Assembly: GCA_030847615.1 (NCBI GenBank)
Contig: JAUMIR010000003.1
Location: 60,063,001-60,127,000, forward strand
Direction: 5' to 3'
From: Gambelia wislizenii
Taxonomy: Eukaryota; Chordata; Lepidosauria; Squamata; Crotaphytidae
DNA length: 64,000 nucleotides
In this document: piece by piece, positions 1 to 10,436 of the stretch
Layout: each line of letters begins with the position of its first letter
How positions within the stretch are numbered: position 1 is the first letter of the stretch
The notes under the pieces: generated by a model
Told to the model about the DNA's origin: nothing
Databases searched by the model: none
What the model saw: only the letters and a program-made list of their open reading frames with translations
Translations under genes and position numbers: made by a program

Positions 1-348
1 GGGAAAATTGTTCTGTAGGAAGGACTCCCTATGTCATGCAGCCCCAACCCCCCTTCTGTGTATGCACACAGGCACACACTTGAGAGGCGAGGCTTGTATG
101 TGTTTGTGATCAGCTTAAGAGAACTCCTAAACTGATACTCCCAAGACACACTTTCAGGATCCCTCTACCCTGGAAATCCCAGAAACTATGTCTCTCTTCT
201 AAGAAGCCACCGCCACCTCTTGATTTTCGTACCCCTTTACTGTGGACCAAGAGGAGACCACAGCGACTTTGGAACCCCTGCCACTGCAGAGCTGTACCCA
301 CTCCTCCCTTTTTCCCCAGAGAAAGAGAACCAATGTAGCAATGACCAA
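1..348. other. Unassigned flank
   Basis: No gene or repeat is recognised here. The short open frames on both strands have no family features. Confidence 0.5.
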
Positions 349-735
349 GGAGATTATCAGATGGTAAAAATATTCCAGGACAGGGATGACAGGAGATCAC
401 TAAAACGCTTACCTTTTAGACGTCGTCGTCTTTGTCCTGGGATGCACCTGTTCTGCTCCTGTTCCTCCCCCATTTCCTCTTATTCATTGGGAAAATCCGT
501 GAATGAGAGGCCTGTTCCGTTATTATAATGGAATGACAGGCAAGTGTATAGGAGCCCCGTTCTCCTCCCAGGATGACGACAGAATGTGATGTCACCGGGA
601 GGTCCGTGCTGGACACTTCTGGGTGAGATCAAGATGACAAGAAAAGTAAAACACTTCCCCCCCTCCCCAGGTAGCTTTTATTTTTTAAACTGTGTATTTG
701 TGGTTGTTGTTTTGCAGTTTCGACAGCTGGGGGGG
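349..735 (-). mobile_element. Partial GGAGATTATCAGAC-type inverted-repeat transposon
   Basis: The left edge GGAGATTATCAGATGG matches, in reverse orientation, the right end of the elements at 54256-54854 and 63230-63836. The interior follows that family's minus strand: 'aggagatcactaaa', then 'gctcctgttc', 'gggaggtccgtgc' and 'cacttc..gggtgagatca'. The far terminus is missing; the copy fades near 735, just before a Tigger-like MITE. It has no coding capacity and depends on a transposase not found in this window. Confidence 0.6.
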
Positions 736-775
736 GTATTTTTAAATTTGCTGCCCGGCCTTTCTCTTGCGAGAT

Positions 776-954
776 GCCAAAATCCGTGAATACTCAAGTC
801 CCATTATATGCAGTGGCATAGCAAAATGGTGTCCCTTATATAAGATGGCAAAATCAAGGTTTGATTTTTAGATTATTATTTTTTAAAGAATATTTTCAAG
901 CTGTGAATACTTAAATCCGTGGATACCAAAACAGTGGATATGGAGGGACAACTG
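776..954 (+). mobile_element. Tigger-like MITE, left end missing
   Basis: It shares with the copies at 8050, 35871 and 55330 the segments 'gtgaatactcaagtccc', 'atggcatagcaaaatgg' and 'aaaatcaaggtttg', and the terminal 'ggagggacaactg' followed by TA. The left terminal repeat CAGTTGTCCC is absent. The terminus resembles pogo/Tigger-type DNA transposons; it is non-autonomous. Confidence 0.75.
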
Positions 955-956
955 TA

Positions 957-1298
957 GTTTCTTTTGACTGACAGAAGAAAGCTTACTTCTTGCTCAGAGA
1001 AATAATAAGGTGGTGGGGGGAAGAACAGAAAAACTAACCACAAAAATAAAACTTGACCTATGGAAACATTCATCTCTCAAAAACAGACTGTAAGATGGAA
1101 TGTGATCTCATCTAGGTCATTGACAACTTAGGGGATCATCGTGAGAATAAACTGGATATGACATCCAGGTTCTTCATTGGTTGTAACATCTCTGTTTGGA
1201 TTTCTTTGTTCTTTGTTCTGTTGGTTGGCCCTTACTGGACATATTGCTCCAAAGACAAGGCTGCAGGAATCTTCAAATGACGGCATAGTTTTAGGAGT
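957..1298. other. Downstream flank of the GPR35-like gene
   Basis: This should hold the 3' untranslated region of the minus-strand receptor gene. I see no minus-strand AATAAA polyadenylation signal here and no recognisable repeat. Confidence 0.4.
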
Positions 1299-2229
1299 TT
1301 AGCTCTGAAGTTGTGACTCTTGTGTTAAATTGGACCTTGATTGCATTGATTTAACAGGGGGCCAGAGAAACGCAGCTTCCTGGAACTCCTTAGCAACCAA
1401 ATAATAGCAAATAGCATCCAAGCAGCAGTTCAGATTTGCCAGGAATGAAGCTGCATGTGTTGTTTTGCTGAGAGTGTGGTGCAACTCACAGTCAGCTCCA
1501 GCTACATCGGCTATATATTCAAACAGCAGGCTTACATTGAAAGGCAGAAAGCATATGATGAAGGTGCCCAAGTTCATTGAAATCACACAGATTGATTTCT
1601 GGGTCAACTTTTCTTCATGTAGACTAGCATTCTGTTTCTTCTTGAGGCATTGGATGACTTGTATGGAACAAAACAACAAAATTACTAGTGGTATGAAAAA
1701 GAAAATGGTAAATTTGATAGGGATATGAGGCAAGGAGTTGTCATCAGAAGGCTTAAAAAAACAAAGCCCATTTCCTTTAAGAAAGGGAAGGAGTGTGATT
1801 CCATAAATGAAACAACAGAGCCAAAAAAAATAAACAGATCATGGCTGCCTTCCCTGGAGACCTTATTACTTTAGCTTTTAGGGGGTACTTGATTGCAATG
1901 TATCTGTCTAAAGATACTAACGTGATAATACTGATGCTCATTGGCATGTTGATACAATGTATTACAAATATGACCATGCATAATGTATCAATGGACCAGC
2001 TGGTTTTGTGAAAATATGTTATAAATGGTAAGGTAATGACTAGTGTATAGTCTGCCAGGGCTAAACTGATCATGTAAACTCTTGTCTCTGTCCATTTGCT
2101 GTACCTGAAGCAAAACACCCACAAGGCAACTGTGTTAAATATGAGCCCAAAGAAAGTGAACAGGCTGTAAAGAATTATTTCAGAAGTGACAAGTTTCTCA
2201 TCGACCACAAGACTGCAGTTCGCCATCAT
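1299..2229 (-). CDS. GPR35: GPR35-like G-protein-coupled receptor, frameshifted in a T8 run
   Basis: This is a class A rhodopsin-like receptor of the plasma membrane; mammalian GPR35 couples to Gi/G13 and responds to kynurenate-like and lysophospholipid ligands (family knowledge). Two frames together cover all seven helices. The first (2229 to about 1777) has an N-glycosylation site at residue 4, TM1 with GLIFNTVALW, D2.50 in SLALAD near residue 60, a TM3 cysteine and the DRY motif near 108-110. The second (from 1733) has TM5, the CFLPF motif of TM6, and LNCCLDAICYY with AKEFQEA in TM7/helix 8, closely matching GPR35. The frames are offset by one base at the A8 run 1823-1830; with seven A the frame runs through to the stop, 309 residues, the length of human GPR35. 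The start chosen is the first of two adjacent ATGs (2229), 9 bases inside a splice-acceptor-like sequence. A sequencing error, an indel allele and a pseudogene all remain possible. Confidence 0.88.
1823..1830 (-). other. Homopolymer frameshift site in the GPR35-like gene
   Basis: Eight A on the plus strand (T8 in the coding strand) lie in TM4. Upstream codons read ...ICLFF and then run to a stop in one frame. Dropping one T restores a TM4/loop frame that joins the downstream open frame without further breaks. Confidence 0.85.
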
Positions 2230-2250
2230 GCAGCATTGCTGTAAAGAGAA
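2230..2250 (-). other. Probable splice acceptor upstream of the GPR35-like coding exon
   Basis: On the minus strand a pyrimidine-rich stretch 'ttctctttacag' ends at 2239, nine bases before the chosen ATG. An out-of-frame ATG lies inside those nine bases. This fits a receptor whose coding sequence sits in one terminal exon behind non-coding exons. It is inferred from the motif only. Confidence 0.5.
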
Positions 2251-2856
2251 TTTTAAATTAAGTATCAAAAATAGATATACTGATAACTAAAGCATTATTA
2301 TTTATTCTGAAAACAGCAGCTGGCTTGGCTTCTCCATTTCCAAACCTTCTTGCAGCACCAGACTTGGGGTTGTGGTGAGGTTTGCAGGGGCCTTGGGGGC
2401 TGCAAAAATGAAATTGGGGATCACATGCCACCAGCACGGACAACATGTTCCCCACCCTGACCTGATTAGAAGGCATTCATATATTGAGAAAGCCTTCGAC
2501 TTCATGTTCATATATTCTTTAGACAAGTTCAGATTTCTGTTGTGCCTCAAGATTTATTCCCCAAATTTTATGTCTGTTACTCACGGCTGCTATGTAAATC
2601 CAGTATTACAATACTTATGTGTTACCATGTAAACATTTGGAAGAACTCTTTGTGTTTTTTAGCCAGCTTAATGATACACAGATCTGTGAGTGTGAGGATG
2701 GGTAAATATCCATAATGGACTCTTCTTTACTGTAGTTCAGTTGCCCTTGTACTTTCCCTCCTTTTCAGGTTTGCTACAGAAGGAAGAAATGCCTATTTTG
2801 CATTGCCATTTCCCCTTGGCACCCTTTTGTTTGGCTCTGTTTGTATTTTGTTTAGA
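2251..2856. other. Upstream region of the GPR35-like gene, nothing assigned
   Basis: It should be intron or promoter for the minus-strand receptor. No exon, promoter element or known repeat can be supported. Confidence 0.4.
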
Positions 2857-2970
2857 TTTTCCTTGTTTTTTCCCCGGTCTGTGAAGCTGTGTTCTGGAAT
2901 AGTTTCAGAAAAGAAACTATTCCAGAACACAGCCTCACTGCCTGGAAAAACCCCCAAGGAAAATCTATGG
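2857..2970. repeat. Long inverted repeat with a perfect 21-bp core hairpin
   Basis: Perfect 21-bp arms at 2886-2906 and 2913-2933 are separated by a 6-nt loop (agaaaa). The pairing continues imperfectly outward for about 50 bp per arm ('attttccttg' against 'caaggaaaat'). It is MITE-like, but no terminal repeat or target duplication could be assigned. Confidence 0.7.
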
Positions 2971-3010
2971 ATGCCGGCCGTGAAAGCCTTCGACTTCATA
3001 TTTTGTTTAG

Positions 3011-3413
3011 CTCTGTTTACTGAAAATTAGCCACAGGTGGTTTTAGCAGAGGAATGAGGAATGGTCTGCTTGACTAATTTCCCAGCACACCATTTTTTAA
3101 ATTAAAAAAACAAACACACACTGTAGTTTTTCTTTCTGCAGAAGAGGACATATTTTGGAGGGGGACACTGATTCTGCCCCCGTGGCCAGAAAGGCAGGTG
3201 ATGAGGGTGGTGATTTTTAATGTGAACATGATGGACTGTGCCTTCCTCCATTACTGTTCTCTGCATAGTTATATCCTGTTAAACTGCTTTTCTATGGCTA
3301 CCTGTGTGTATGTTTTTACGAATTTGGAGACTGTTCACCCATTTCCTACATATTTTCTAGTTGTGTCCTCCATTACCGGAAGCTGGTAATGATGAAACTG
3401 GTACAATGCATAC
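3011..3413. other. Unassigned AT-rich sequence
   Basis: No recognised feature. Confidence 0.4.
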
Positions 3414-3465
3414 ATATAATATAATATAATATAATATAATATAATATAATATAATATAATATAAT
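3414..3465. repeat. (ATAAT)n microsatellite
   Basis: About ten perfect pentanucleotide units, likely length-polymorphic. Confidence 0.97.
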
Positions 3466-4019
3466 GCCAGTACAATAAAGCAAGAAGTAAACAAAATAGA
3501 GTACGAAATCTATATCTAAGGCATTCAGGATTTGAACTCAGTGCAGAATTAAACTGTTTGTGCTTCTAAGTATCCCTCTAATTACTGTCTTAAGTGAGAA
3601 ATTTTTAGTTGTAATCCTGCTCACAGTTTGGCAGAGCAAAATGGGAGAAAAATGATTACCTGATGTTTTGATTGCAATCTTCAGGATCTTTAGCAATTCA
3701 CTCTATAAAGAAATATCCTGTGCAGAGTCAACGTGATTATCTGGATGCTGCAGGAAACATTTCATAGATCCTGTGCTTCATAGCAGTACTTGAACCCACC
3801 TACTTTTCAGGGAGGTGGTAATGCATCAATTCTGCAAGCAATTGTTCTGAAGTTCAAACAAGCATATTTTTCTAGGAATCTTACTTCTCTTAATCTTACT
3901 TCCCTGAACCTTATTTCCTTTTTTCATACTTCATAATTCACATTTCCTATTTTTTTAAAAAAATACATCTATTCTTCTTTCTGCAAATAATATATACAGT
4001 ATGCGTAATCACCCCATGA
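3466..4019. other. Unassigned sequence
   Basis: No gene or recognised repeat; open frames are short. Confidence 0.4.
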
Positions 4020-4990
4020 GCCTGATGAAGCTATAGACTCAGAGGAGGAGGAGGACATGGCAGGGAACGTCCCTAGGGACCCTGGCACAGGTTTATCTAC
4101 ACCTGTGCCAGCAGGGAACCCTGCCAACCTAGAGGCTCGAGCAGAGGAAGAGCCTAGTCCAGGTGAGTTGGCATCAGTCCCAGCAAAGAGTCCTGCCCAT
4201 TCAGATAAGGACAATGAAGAAGAGAGGGACTTACCTCCACCATCATATACCCAGCAGTGAGCTCAAAAGGCAGTTCAAAGGAAGTCTTTGAGACTTTGGA
4301 CTTTTTCGGACAAGTAAAATGCAACGGAAGCATTTTTGGCGATTTTTACTCACGATCAACTTTCGTGAGTAAAAATCGCCAAAATATTACACTCAAATGT
4401 CCCTGCGGTACCGCAACAGTACCGGCAGGGACGGGCGCCATCCGAAAGGGACGCCCTGCAGCACAGCAGCCTCGCAACGTGGCGAGGCTGCTTCCGTTGC
4501 ATTTTACTTGTCCGAAAAAGTCCTTTATGAGAAAAACCTGCTCATTAAGAAACACCTGGCAAAGCCTTAATTCCTCTATATATGCTGGGAGAGGCAATGG
4601 AGGCTTTGTCAGAGATCAACTGATCTTCCTGGTGAAAGCTTCCTGCTGACTTTTGTGCCTGGATTCCAGTTATATTGACTTCTATTACCTTGACTCATGC
4701 TTAGTCCTTGGACTGTCCCTGACTACTCTGCTGCCTGCTCCTGTTGACTCTTGGACTGCTTTGGACCACGCTGCCTGATTGCTGTAACTCTCTGACCTTT
4801 TTGACTGTGTTACTGGACTAAATCTTTGACTGTGTTTGCATTCCTGTGAGCTAATTAACAGTTGGCTCCCTTCCCAGACTAGTGCTGTTTGTACTTTGCT
4901 GGTACCTAGGTGCTTTCTGGACACTATGAGTGGAATGCCTTGACACCTTCCTTGGAGGATCATCACTCCATCATCTCAAACTGGAGATGA
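4020..4990 (+). mobile_element. Candidate LTR-type retroelement remnant, interrupted by a foldback MITE
   Basis: An acidic open segment (4020-4259, with runs such as SEEEED and DNEEERDLPPP) is followed by a lysine/arginine-rich end. Non-coding sequence rich in 'ctgcctg', 'ttggactg' and 'ctctgacc' follows. The same acidic-then-LTR-like layout recurs on the minus strand at 21900-22860 and on the plus strand at 33830-34880. No protease, RT or integrase motif is visible, so the class is a guess. The 226-bp element at 4298-4523 is inserted within it. Confidence 0.35.
4298..4523. mobile_element. 226-bp foldback MITE made of nested hairpins
   Basis: Perfect 34-bp terminal inverted repeats (4298-4331 and 4490-4523) begin GGACTTTTTCGGACAAG. 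TTT flanks both sides (4295-4297, 4524-4526), a likely 3-bp target duplication. The interior holds further hairpins: perfect 22-bp arms at 4334-4355 and 4363-4384 with a 7-nt loop; a GTCCCTGC..GCAGGGAC stem with one bulge near 4399-4432; a short GGGCG..CGCCC stem; and GCAGCCTCGC/GCGAGGCTGC. Nearly the whole element can pair with itself. The perfect arms suggest a recent insertion. The terminus resembles the GGACTTTATCAGA elements at 14292 and 34045. Confidence 0.85.
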
Positions 4991-5089
4991 TTAAAAGCAA
5001 CACATTCTTCTTCTTGTGATCTTCGTGAATTGACACAATTGGGTAACTCTGCACATGCACGGAACAGCATTTGGAACATTCTAGAGCAG

Positions 5090-5290
5090 CTAGGCAAGAT
5101 TTGACAGTAAGAGCTGTTCATACATGGAATACACTGCCTTGGAGTGTGGTGGAGTCTCCTTCTTTGGAAATTTTAAAGCAGAGCCTGGATGGTTATCTGT
5201 CGGGAATGATTGTGTATTCCTGCATGGCAGGGGGTTGGACTGGATGGCCCTTGTGGTCTCTTCCAACTCTATGATTCTGGAAGATTTTTG
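5090..5290 (+). mobile_element. CR1/L3-like LINE 3' end fragment
   Basis: The segments 'gacagtaagagctgttc', 'gtggtggagtctccttc', 'cagggggttggactggatgg' and 'ccaactctatgattc' are the typical 3' untranslated end of CR1-group LINEs. Comparable tails are at 58500-59030 and, inverted, at 41165-41303. Confidence 0.8.
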
Positions 5291-5469
5291 GTGGTATTTC
5301 TGCCCACCTCCATATAGTATATAAACACTGAGTAAAAATCACCTCAGTTCTTTTTTATCCGCTGTGCTAGCAGCTACAGAATGTTCTATCATGACTCAGC
5401 AGTTTTTCTCTTCAGTTTCTACTGTGGTTTGACTTTTTGTTCCATCTCAAGGATGTCTTTGACCTCTTC

Positions 5470-5830
5470 AACCTCTTTCAAATGCTGCATAGTATGCAGT
5501 GAAAAGATTCCTGGCCACAATGGGCATTTGAAGTGCCTTCTTTGCTTGGATGAATCCCATCTCATCACTACCTGCCTTCACTGTAGGGCTTTCACCCCCC
5601 CAGGCCAGACAAAACAGGGAATCAAGGTTCAAGACTCTTAGAGTAATCCCTGAAAGCATCCAACACCCCATCTTCTCAGTCTCACCCAAAGCCTTTGGAG
5701 TTGCACCATGATTCCAACACTCAATTTGTGTCAGTGCCTATGTCTTCAAAGAACTTTTCCAGGCATGCTTCTAAGTGGTCTTTTTCTGAATCTTCTCTCA
5801 GACCTTCTGGGTCAGGTTCGTCACCAAGCT
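5470..5830 (+). pseudogene. DIRS-like gag fragment with cysteine-rich motif
   Basis: A frame from 5381 to 5641 contains CCIVCSEK followed by CLLCLDESH and CLHC. This paired-cysteine pattern is typical of DIRS1-type gag (shared with the LAP2-alpha-related family). A serine-rich continuation in another frame (SSKNFSRHASKWSFSESS) extends the match to about 5830. It is broken by a stop and frame changes, so it is a dead fragment. No tyrosine recombinase or RT follows. Confidence 0.55.
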
Positions 5831-6265
5831 AACCCTTGATGAGGTGGAAGCCCACCCCTCCACCCTGAAGCAATCTCGTGGTGAATCATCAATGGCTAAG
5901 TGACCTACAACCCTCCTCATTCGAAGGGTCACTAATTCTTAACCTAAATATTTTTTTTAATATTATTGTTGGTCTCCATTAGGACCTTCAGACTGAAGCC
6001 ATGGTTAGGCAACATCCTTGTACATTTATATAACCAGGATGATTCCATCTTGTTAACCAACTGTCCTTGTAAACATTTCTTTGGAAGCCTATTTTCATTC
6101 ATCGAGGTTAGCTTGAACCAGTAGTTATATAACCATAGACTGCCATAATTCCAACACCAGATCTAAGTGCATATGCTGGACAAACTGGATGCACTCCCAA
6201 AACATTATGCAAAAAGTGGTTTTGTAAAGAGTTTTACAAGGTCTTTAGCCTTTTCTTCCAAAGAG
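5831..6265. other. Unassigned sequence
   Basis: No recognised feature. Confidence 0.4.
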
Positions 6266-6372
6266 TGCTGATGCCTCACCAAACTACAGATTCCAGGATT
6301 CCATAGGAAGGAGCCATATCAAATAATCCCATTTCAAGCTGGATTATTTGTCTAGTATGGATTTGGCCCGCT
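6266..6372. repeat. Half copy of a palindromic hAT-like MITE
   Basis: 'actacagattccaggattcc', 'ggaaggagcca' and a following inverted 'ccaaatcca' end resemble the interior and arm of the family at 59691-59920. The superfamily is uncertain. Confidence 0.4.
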
Positions 6373-6439
6373 CTTGTGGAAGAGGTCTCATGTTCTTCCT
6401 TTGTTGTTTTCATCTTCTGTTTCTCTGCATTGATTATTA

Positions 6440-6960
6440 CAGTCATTTTCCTTATGTCTGTTCACAAGTCATTGAATAGTTGCATTCAGGATCCTGGTAG
6501 CCAGTGTTATTTATATGTGTGAACCAGCCAGCCAATGAAGCTGTCCACCAGTTTATATTTTCTTCAGAAAGTTCAAGAGACAGACAATAATCTTCTGGGG
6601 CTTTATTGTTCTTTAATGATTGAATAAACAGCTTAATTTCTATATAATCTGTTTCCATTTTAGCTTTAAATAAATCAGACTAATAAACTTCTCATTCTTC
6701 AGCTGAAATTGGAATCATGGGTTAACAGCTAAAAGTTCTAAGTTTAACTGATACTAATTGCCAGAATGCAGCAAGATTTTTATTTCTGGCCTCCTGTTCT
6801 AGATCTGCCCAACCGTTTGTGAAATAACATGCTTTCTTTTCAGCAATTAATTTCTTATAATTCAGTCTAGTTTCAAGCATAGATGCAAGCGCTCTACAGT
6901 TTGAGGAGTCATGAACTACTCTAATTTGCCTTCTCAGATGTTTTCTCATTATTCTGCACT
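6440..6960 (-). pseudogene. Non-LTR retrotransposon RT fragment
   Basis: Two minus-strand frames resemble the pre-RT and RT region of a vertebrate LINE. The first (6949-6722) has RRQIRVVHD, LNYKKLIAEKKACYF and ARNKNLAAFWQLV. The second (6658-6452) has KNNKAPEDYC, WWTASLAGWFTHINNTGY. In related elements these correspond to '..K.GKAPGEDG..WWA..LA.LFTHIN.TG'. Frameshifts separate them and no catalytic FADD remains. It is a different family from the LINE at 42335-45939. Confidence 0.6.
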
Positions 6961-7263
6961 ATGCATTAAACGAGGATGATTTTATATTCCTAGGGCTGCT
7001 ACAACTGGATTTGGTTGATGAGGGTTTGATCTGAAGACATATTGTCTGAAATGCAAGGATAACAAAATCAACCCTTGCATCTGGATCACAAACCAGGTCT
7101 TTCAATGTTCTACCCTCACATGAAATCAGGAAACCCTAGATGTTTAAAGTCTCAGCTCGATGCCATCTTAACCTTTTCTCATTTGCTATATTACTTGTAA
7201 TGCATTTATTATCCCTGAGTCATGGGTCTCTGATCTGAATATATACTTAAATGGGTTGATACT
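6961..7263. other. Unassigned sequence
   Basis: No recognised feature. Confidence 0.4.
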
Positions 7264-7875
7264 GGGCCTGTCTACACGGTAAAAAAAATACGCACGGTGT
7301 TCAGAAGATTGATCATCCATACACACGGCCGTTTTGGATGCATATGTGTCATTCGGAAGGGGGCTAGCGAATCCCACATAAACTACGTGGATTTGGCATT
7401 CGGGAGGATTAATGAATCTCGACCTAAAATCCGTACAGCCATTTGTATTGTCGATGGTCTGTACCCTGTTTGCACACATACGAACAGGCAGTGTAATTTC
7501 ATTGGCTGGCTGAGCACTGGGGGCAGAGCTAGCAAAGAGGGGAATTGGGAGCGACCGCCATGTTGCATTCTTGGCTAAACGAGAGTCCAGTAAGTCCATA
7601 AATTTTACATTTATTCCCTTTTATTTTATTTTGTAAATATGGAAAACTGACTGTCCGCATAACAGGCACTTTTTTAAATTAAAAAAAAAAGCGGTGGGAG
7701 ATTTAAAACCGCCACTAGGATCGCTTGCTCCAGCCAGCTGGGCAAGGGTGGATCATATGGAGTTTGGGGGGGGGGGTAAAAAAATCATGTAGGTGGATCA
7801 TACGTATTCGAATGGCTGTCTTTTTGGATTTTTTACCCCCCAAACGGAATTTTTTATAATCATGTAGATGGGGCC
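7264..7875. mobile_element. GTTTACACG-type inverted-repeat transposon, 612 bp
   Basis: The left end GGGCCTGTCTACACGG pairs imperfectly with the right end (inverted: GGCCCCATCTACATGA). Both sides are flanked by ACT (7261-7263, 7876-7878), a 3-bp target duplication. A 137-residue minus-strand open frame inside has no recognised domain. Terminal GG, length and 3-bp duplication suggest a PIF/Harbinger-like non-autonomous element (inference). Confidence 0.65.
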
Positions 7876-8049
7876 ACTGGCTGGTGATCACTTTCTTCTC
7901 TTTTATTTACTGTAATACCTGAGAACAAATGGACACTTTGACTGGAGATAGATATAGTCTATGACACTGCCAGCAAAATATGTATAGTATGTATATGGAT
8001 GTGGGAACCTTAGCTCATTAGGCCCAATAATCTGAAGATCCTGTTTATA

Positions 8050-8275
8050 CAGTTGTCCCTTCATATTCACTGAGGTTTGGTTCCAGGACCCCCTGTGGAT
8101 ACCAAAATCTGTGAATACTCAAGTCCCATTATATGCAATGGCATAGCAAAATGGTGTCCCTTATATAAAATGGAAAAATCAAGGTTTGCTTTTTGGATTT
8201 TTTTTAAAGAATATTTTCAAGCCATGAATACTTACATTTGTGGATACCAAATCCATGGATATGGTGGGAGAACTG
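8050..8275 (+). mobile_element. Tigger-like MITE
   Basis: It begins CAGTTGTCCCTTCATATTC after TA and ends 'gggagaactg' before a T and TA. The interior matches the copies at 776, 35871 (inverted) and 55330. TA target duplication and terminus point to the Tc1/mariner-pogo group; it is non-autonomous, about 226 bp. Confidence 0.85.
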
Positions 8276-9293
8276 TTAATTGTTCTATTTGGAATTAATA
8301 TGTTAATTCCAACAGAACAGAAGCAGAAGGTTAGGAAAGATAACTTTGAGTAAAAGAGGGTAATTCTGAGGAAGCTAACTAGAATACTTTGAAGACCAGC
8401 TCGCCACAAGCCTATTTTTGGTGAGCTTGTCTTGTAAGCATTCTATCTAGCATCTTGTATGTGAGTCTGTATTCTGATGGAGACTCTTTCTGACAGTACA
8501 ATTTTTGTGGGGAAAATCATTTCCCCTTTGAAGTACTTCCCCAGCCTCATTGATGCTCCTGTCTTTTCTCTCTTGGGAGAGGAAAGGGATATTGTGAGGG
8601 GAAACTGCCAGAGGTTTTAAAGTCTCTCTGCCATGGATTTTCAGCTGCAGAATGTCTATATAGATTTGAAAGTGAAGGATACAAGCAATAGAGTATCATG
8701 CAATTTGATCTTTCAGTTTCCCAGATTTCATTTGCAATGAAACATATATAGAGGTTTCATCAATGAGAAGTTAAGGGCAGAGTGTCTGTGCTTTGCAAAC
8801 AAAGAAAATGTATGGACAGTAGTGGTTTAATTCACTTCTTAGAAGGTCATGCTATGGTTCAGTGTGCCTTTCCTCTACCAGTGAGTGAACACAATCTTTT
8901 CTAGTACATGTAACATGGTTTTCCTGTAACATGTGTGTCATTATATTTACAGAAGAAACTGCCCCATAGCAGGTCAGATTATTCATGCATACATCCGAAG
9001 TCTGCTCTGACTGTGAGTGGTTTTCTATCCTCTCAAGTAGAGATGTGAATTTTCCATTACCTACTAACTGTAGGGTTGCCAGATTGGATCCCAAATGGAG
9101 CTCCTGTAACTGTAATCCTTCACATCTTGGAGCATAATGAGGTACTGTAAAGCAGGACAAATGTACCTGTCCTCCGTCATTTTCCAAACCCCAATTGTCA
9201 GCCACAGCTGTCCCCTTCCAATATGATTATTGCCTTGCCAGTTGAGGTGTGGTGGATTTCCCAGGTCTCTTCTTGTCACACAACTTTGTTCTT
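8276..9293. other. Unassigned sequence
   Basis: The minus-strand 117-residue frame at 8852-9205 has no recognisable domain. No repeat could be assigned. Confidence 0.4.
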
Positions 9294-10436
9294 GGTGCCA
9301 GTTACACGACAGAAATTGTCGCGGTGCTTACCATGATTTTGTGATCACGAATCCGTCCCTCGCTGTTTATACGATTTATGTCACTGATCTGGATATCCCA
9401 GGTAGTCCCGTGACTGATATTTACATGTCCAAAGTTCTGTGTTTTTTTTAGGTTGTAGTGGTTTTTTTTGGCTGTCAATCAAGTATGCGATTACTCATGT
9501 TTCCACAACCTCGGTGACGCACTTCCTTTAAAGTTCCGTGCCACGAGCAATGCTATTGGCTGGCTGGGGGGGGGGAGACAGGGGGGCAGAGGTTTGGTAT
9601 TCCCCTCACTTCTTTAAAATGTTAACCCTTGAAACAGAGGCAGAAGGCACTTTTCAAAGACCTCAGACGGAGGAACAATTAAACCATCTCCCTTCCTTTT
9701 GAAAGCAAGCTGAGTAGAGGCTAGGCATTTTGAAAGACCCAGACTGAGATCTTTCACTCACGCAGGGAGATCAAGCCGAGTGAGGTTGGGGGGGGGTTGG
9801 GTTTCCCCTTGCCTCTTTAAAATGTTAACCCTTACTTCAGAGATTCAGCAGAGATTTCAAGGCATTTTGAAAGGCACAGACACAGAGGGGGAATTAAAGG
9901 GTGTTCATTCGCTCAGAGGCTGGAATACCAGGGAAGTTATCAAGGCAGGGGATCCTCTGCCCACCGCGATCTCTCTCTAACATGCAGTTGAGGAAGAGGT
10001 TAAAGCTGAAGGATTTGCAGTGTAGAAATCCATTTAAAAAGGTGATTGAGTACACGCGCGCGCACACACACACACACCAACCTTCGTGCAGGGGGAACGG
10101 ATGCTTTTGTTTTCGGCTGGTGAGGCTGGATCTGTTGAACGGGTGACTGACCCCTCCTTTTCTGGTCCCTGATCTCTAAGCCCGCCCCCAGTCACCATTT
10201 CCGGCCATCCCTAGTACCGAGACATTTTGTCCCAGGCTGTTTACATTTCCGATTTTCTGAATCCTCCAGTGACTTTTTTAAAAAACAGCACAAACCGCGG
10301 GACTGGAAGTCCCACAGGTTGAGGGATAAAAGGTGGCCCCCCTTCCGAAAATCACGTACCCGACCCAATGTATGTGTAAACTGCCAGGGATCAACACGAA
10401 TTCTTCCCAGGACATTTTCATCGTGTAAACGGCACC
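9294..10436 (+). mobile_element. GTTTACACG-type transposon, copy A (1143 bp)
   Basis: Left end GGTGCCAGTTACACGACAG; right end inverted GGTGCCGTTTACACGATG. Flanking CTT on both sides (9291-9293, 10437-10439) is a 3-bp target duplication. The same element lies in reverse orientation at 39585-40934. Shared interior landmarks are 'gtgatcacgaat', 'cggtgacgcacttcc', an inverted CCAAT-like 'attggctggctgg' and 'gggactggaagtccc'. The GC-rich body contains no credible transposase frame. Confidence 0.8.

Noticed and set aside
1823..1830. Programmed frameshifting in the GPR35-like gene
   Set aside because: No known precedent in this family, and a simple homopolymer length error or indel explains it.
2484..2510. 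Reverse-transcriptase 'KAFD' motif
   Set aside because: 'aaagccttcgactt' occurs here and near 2986 with no other RT motif; probably part of a repeat or chance.
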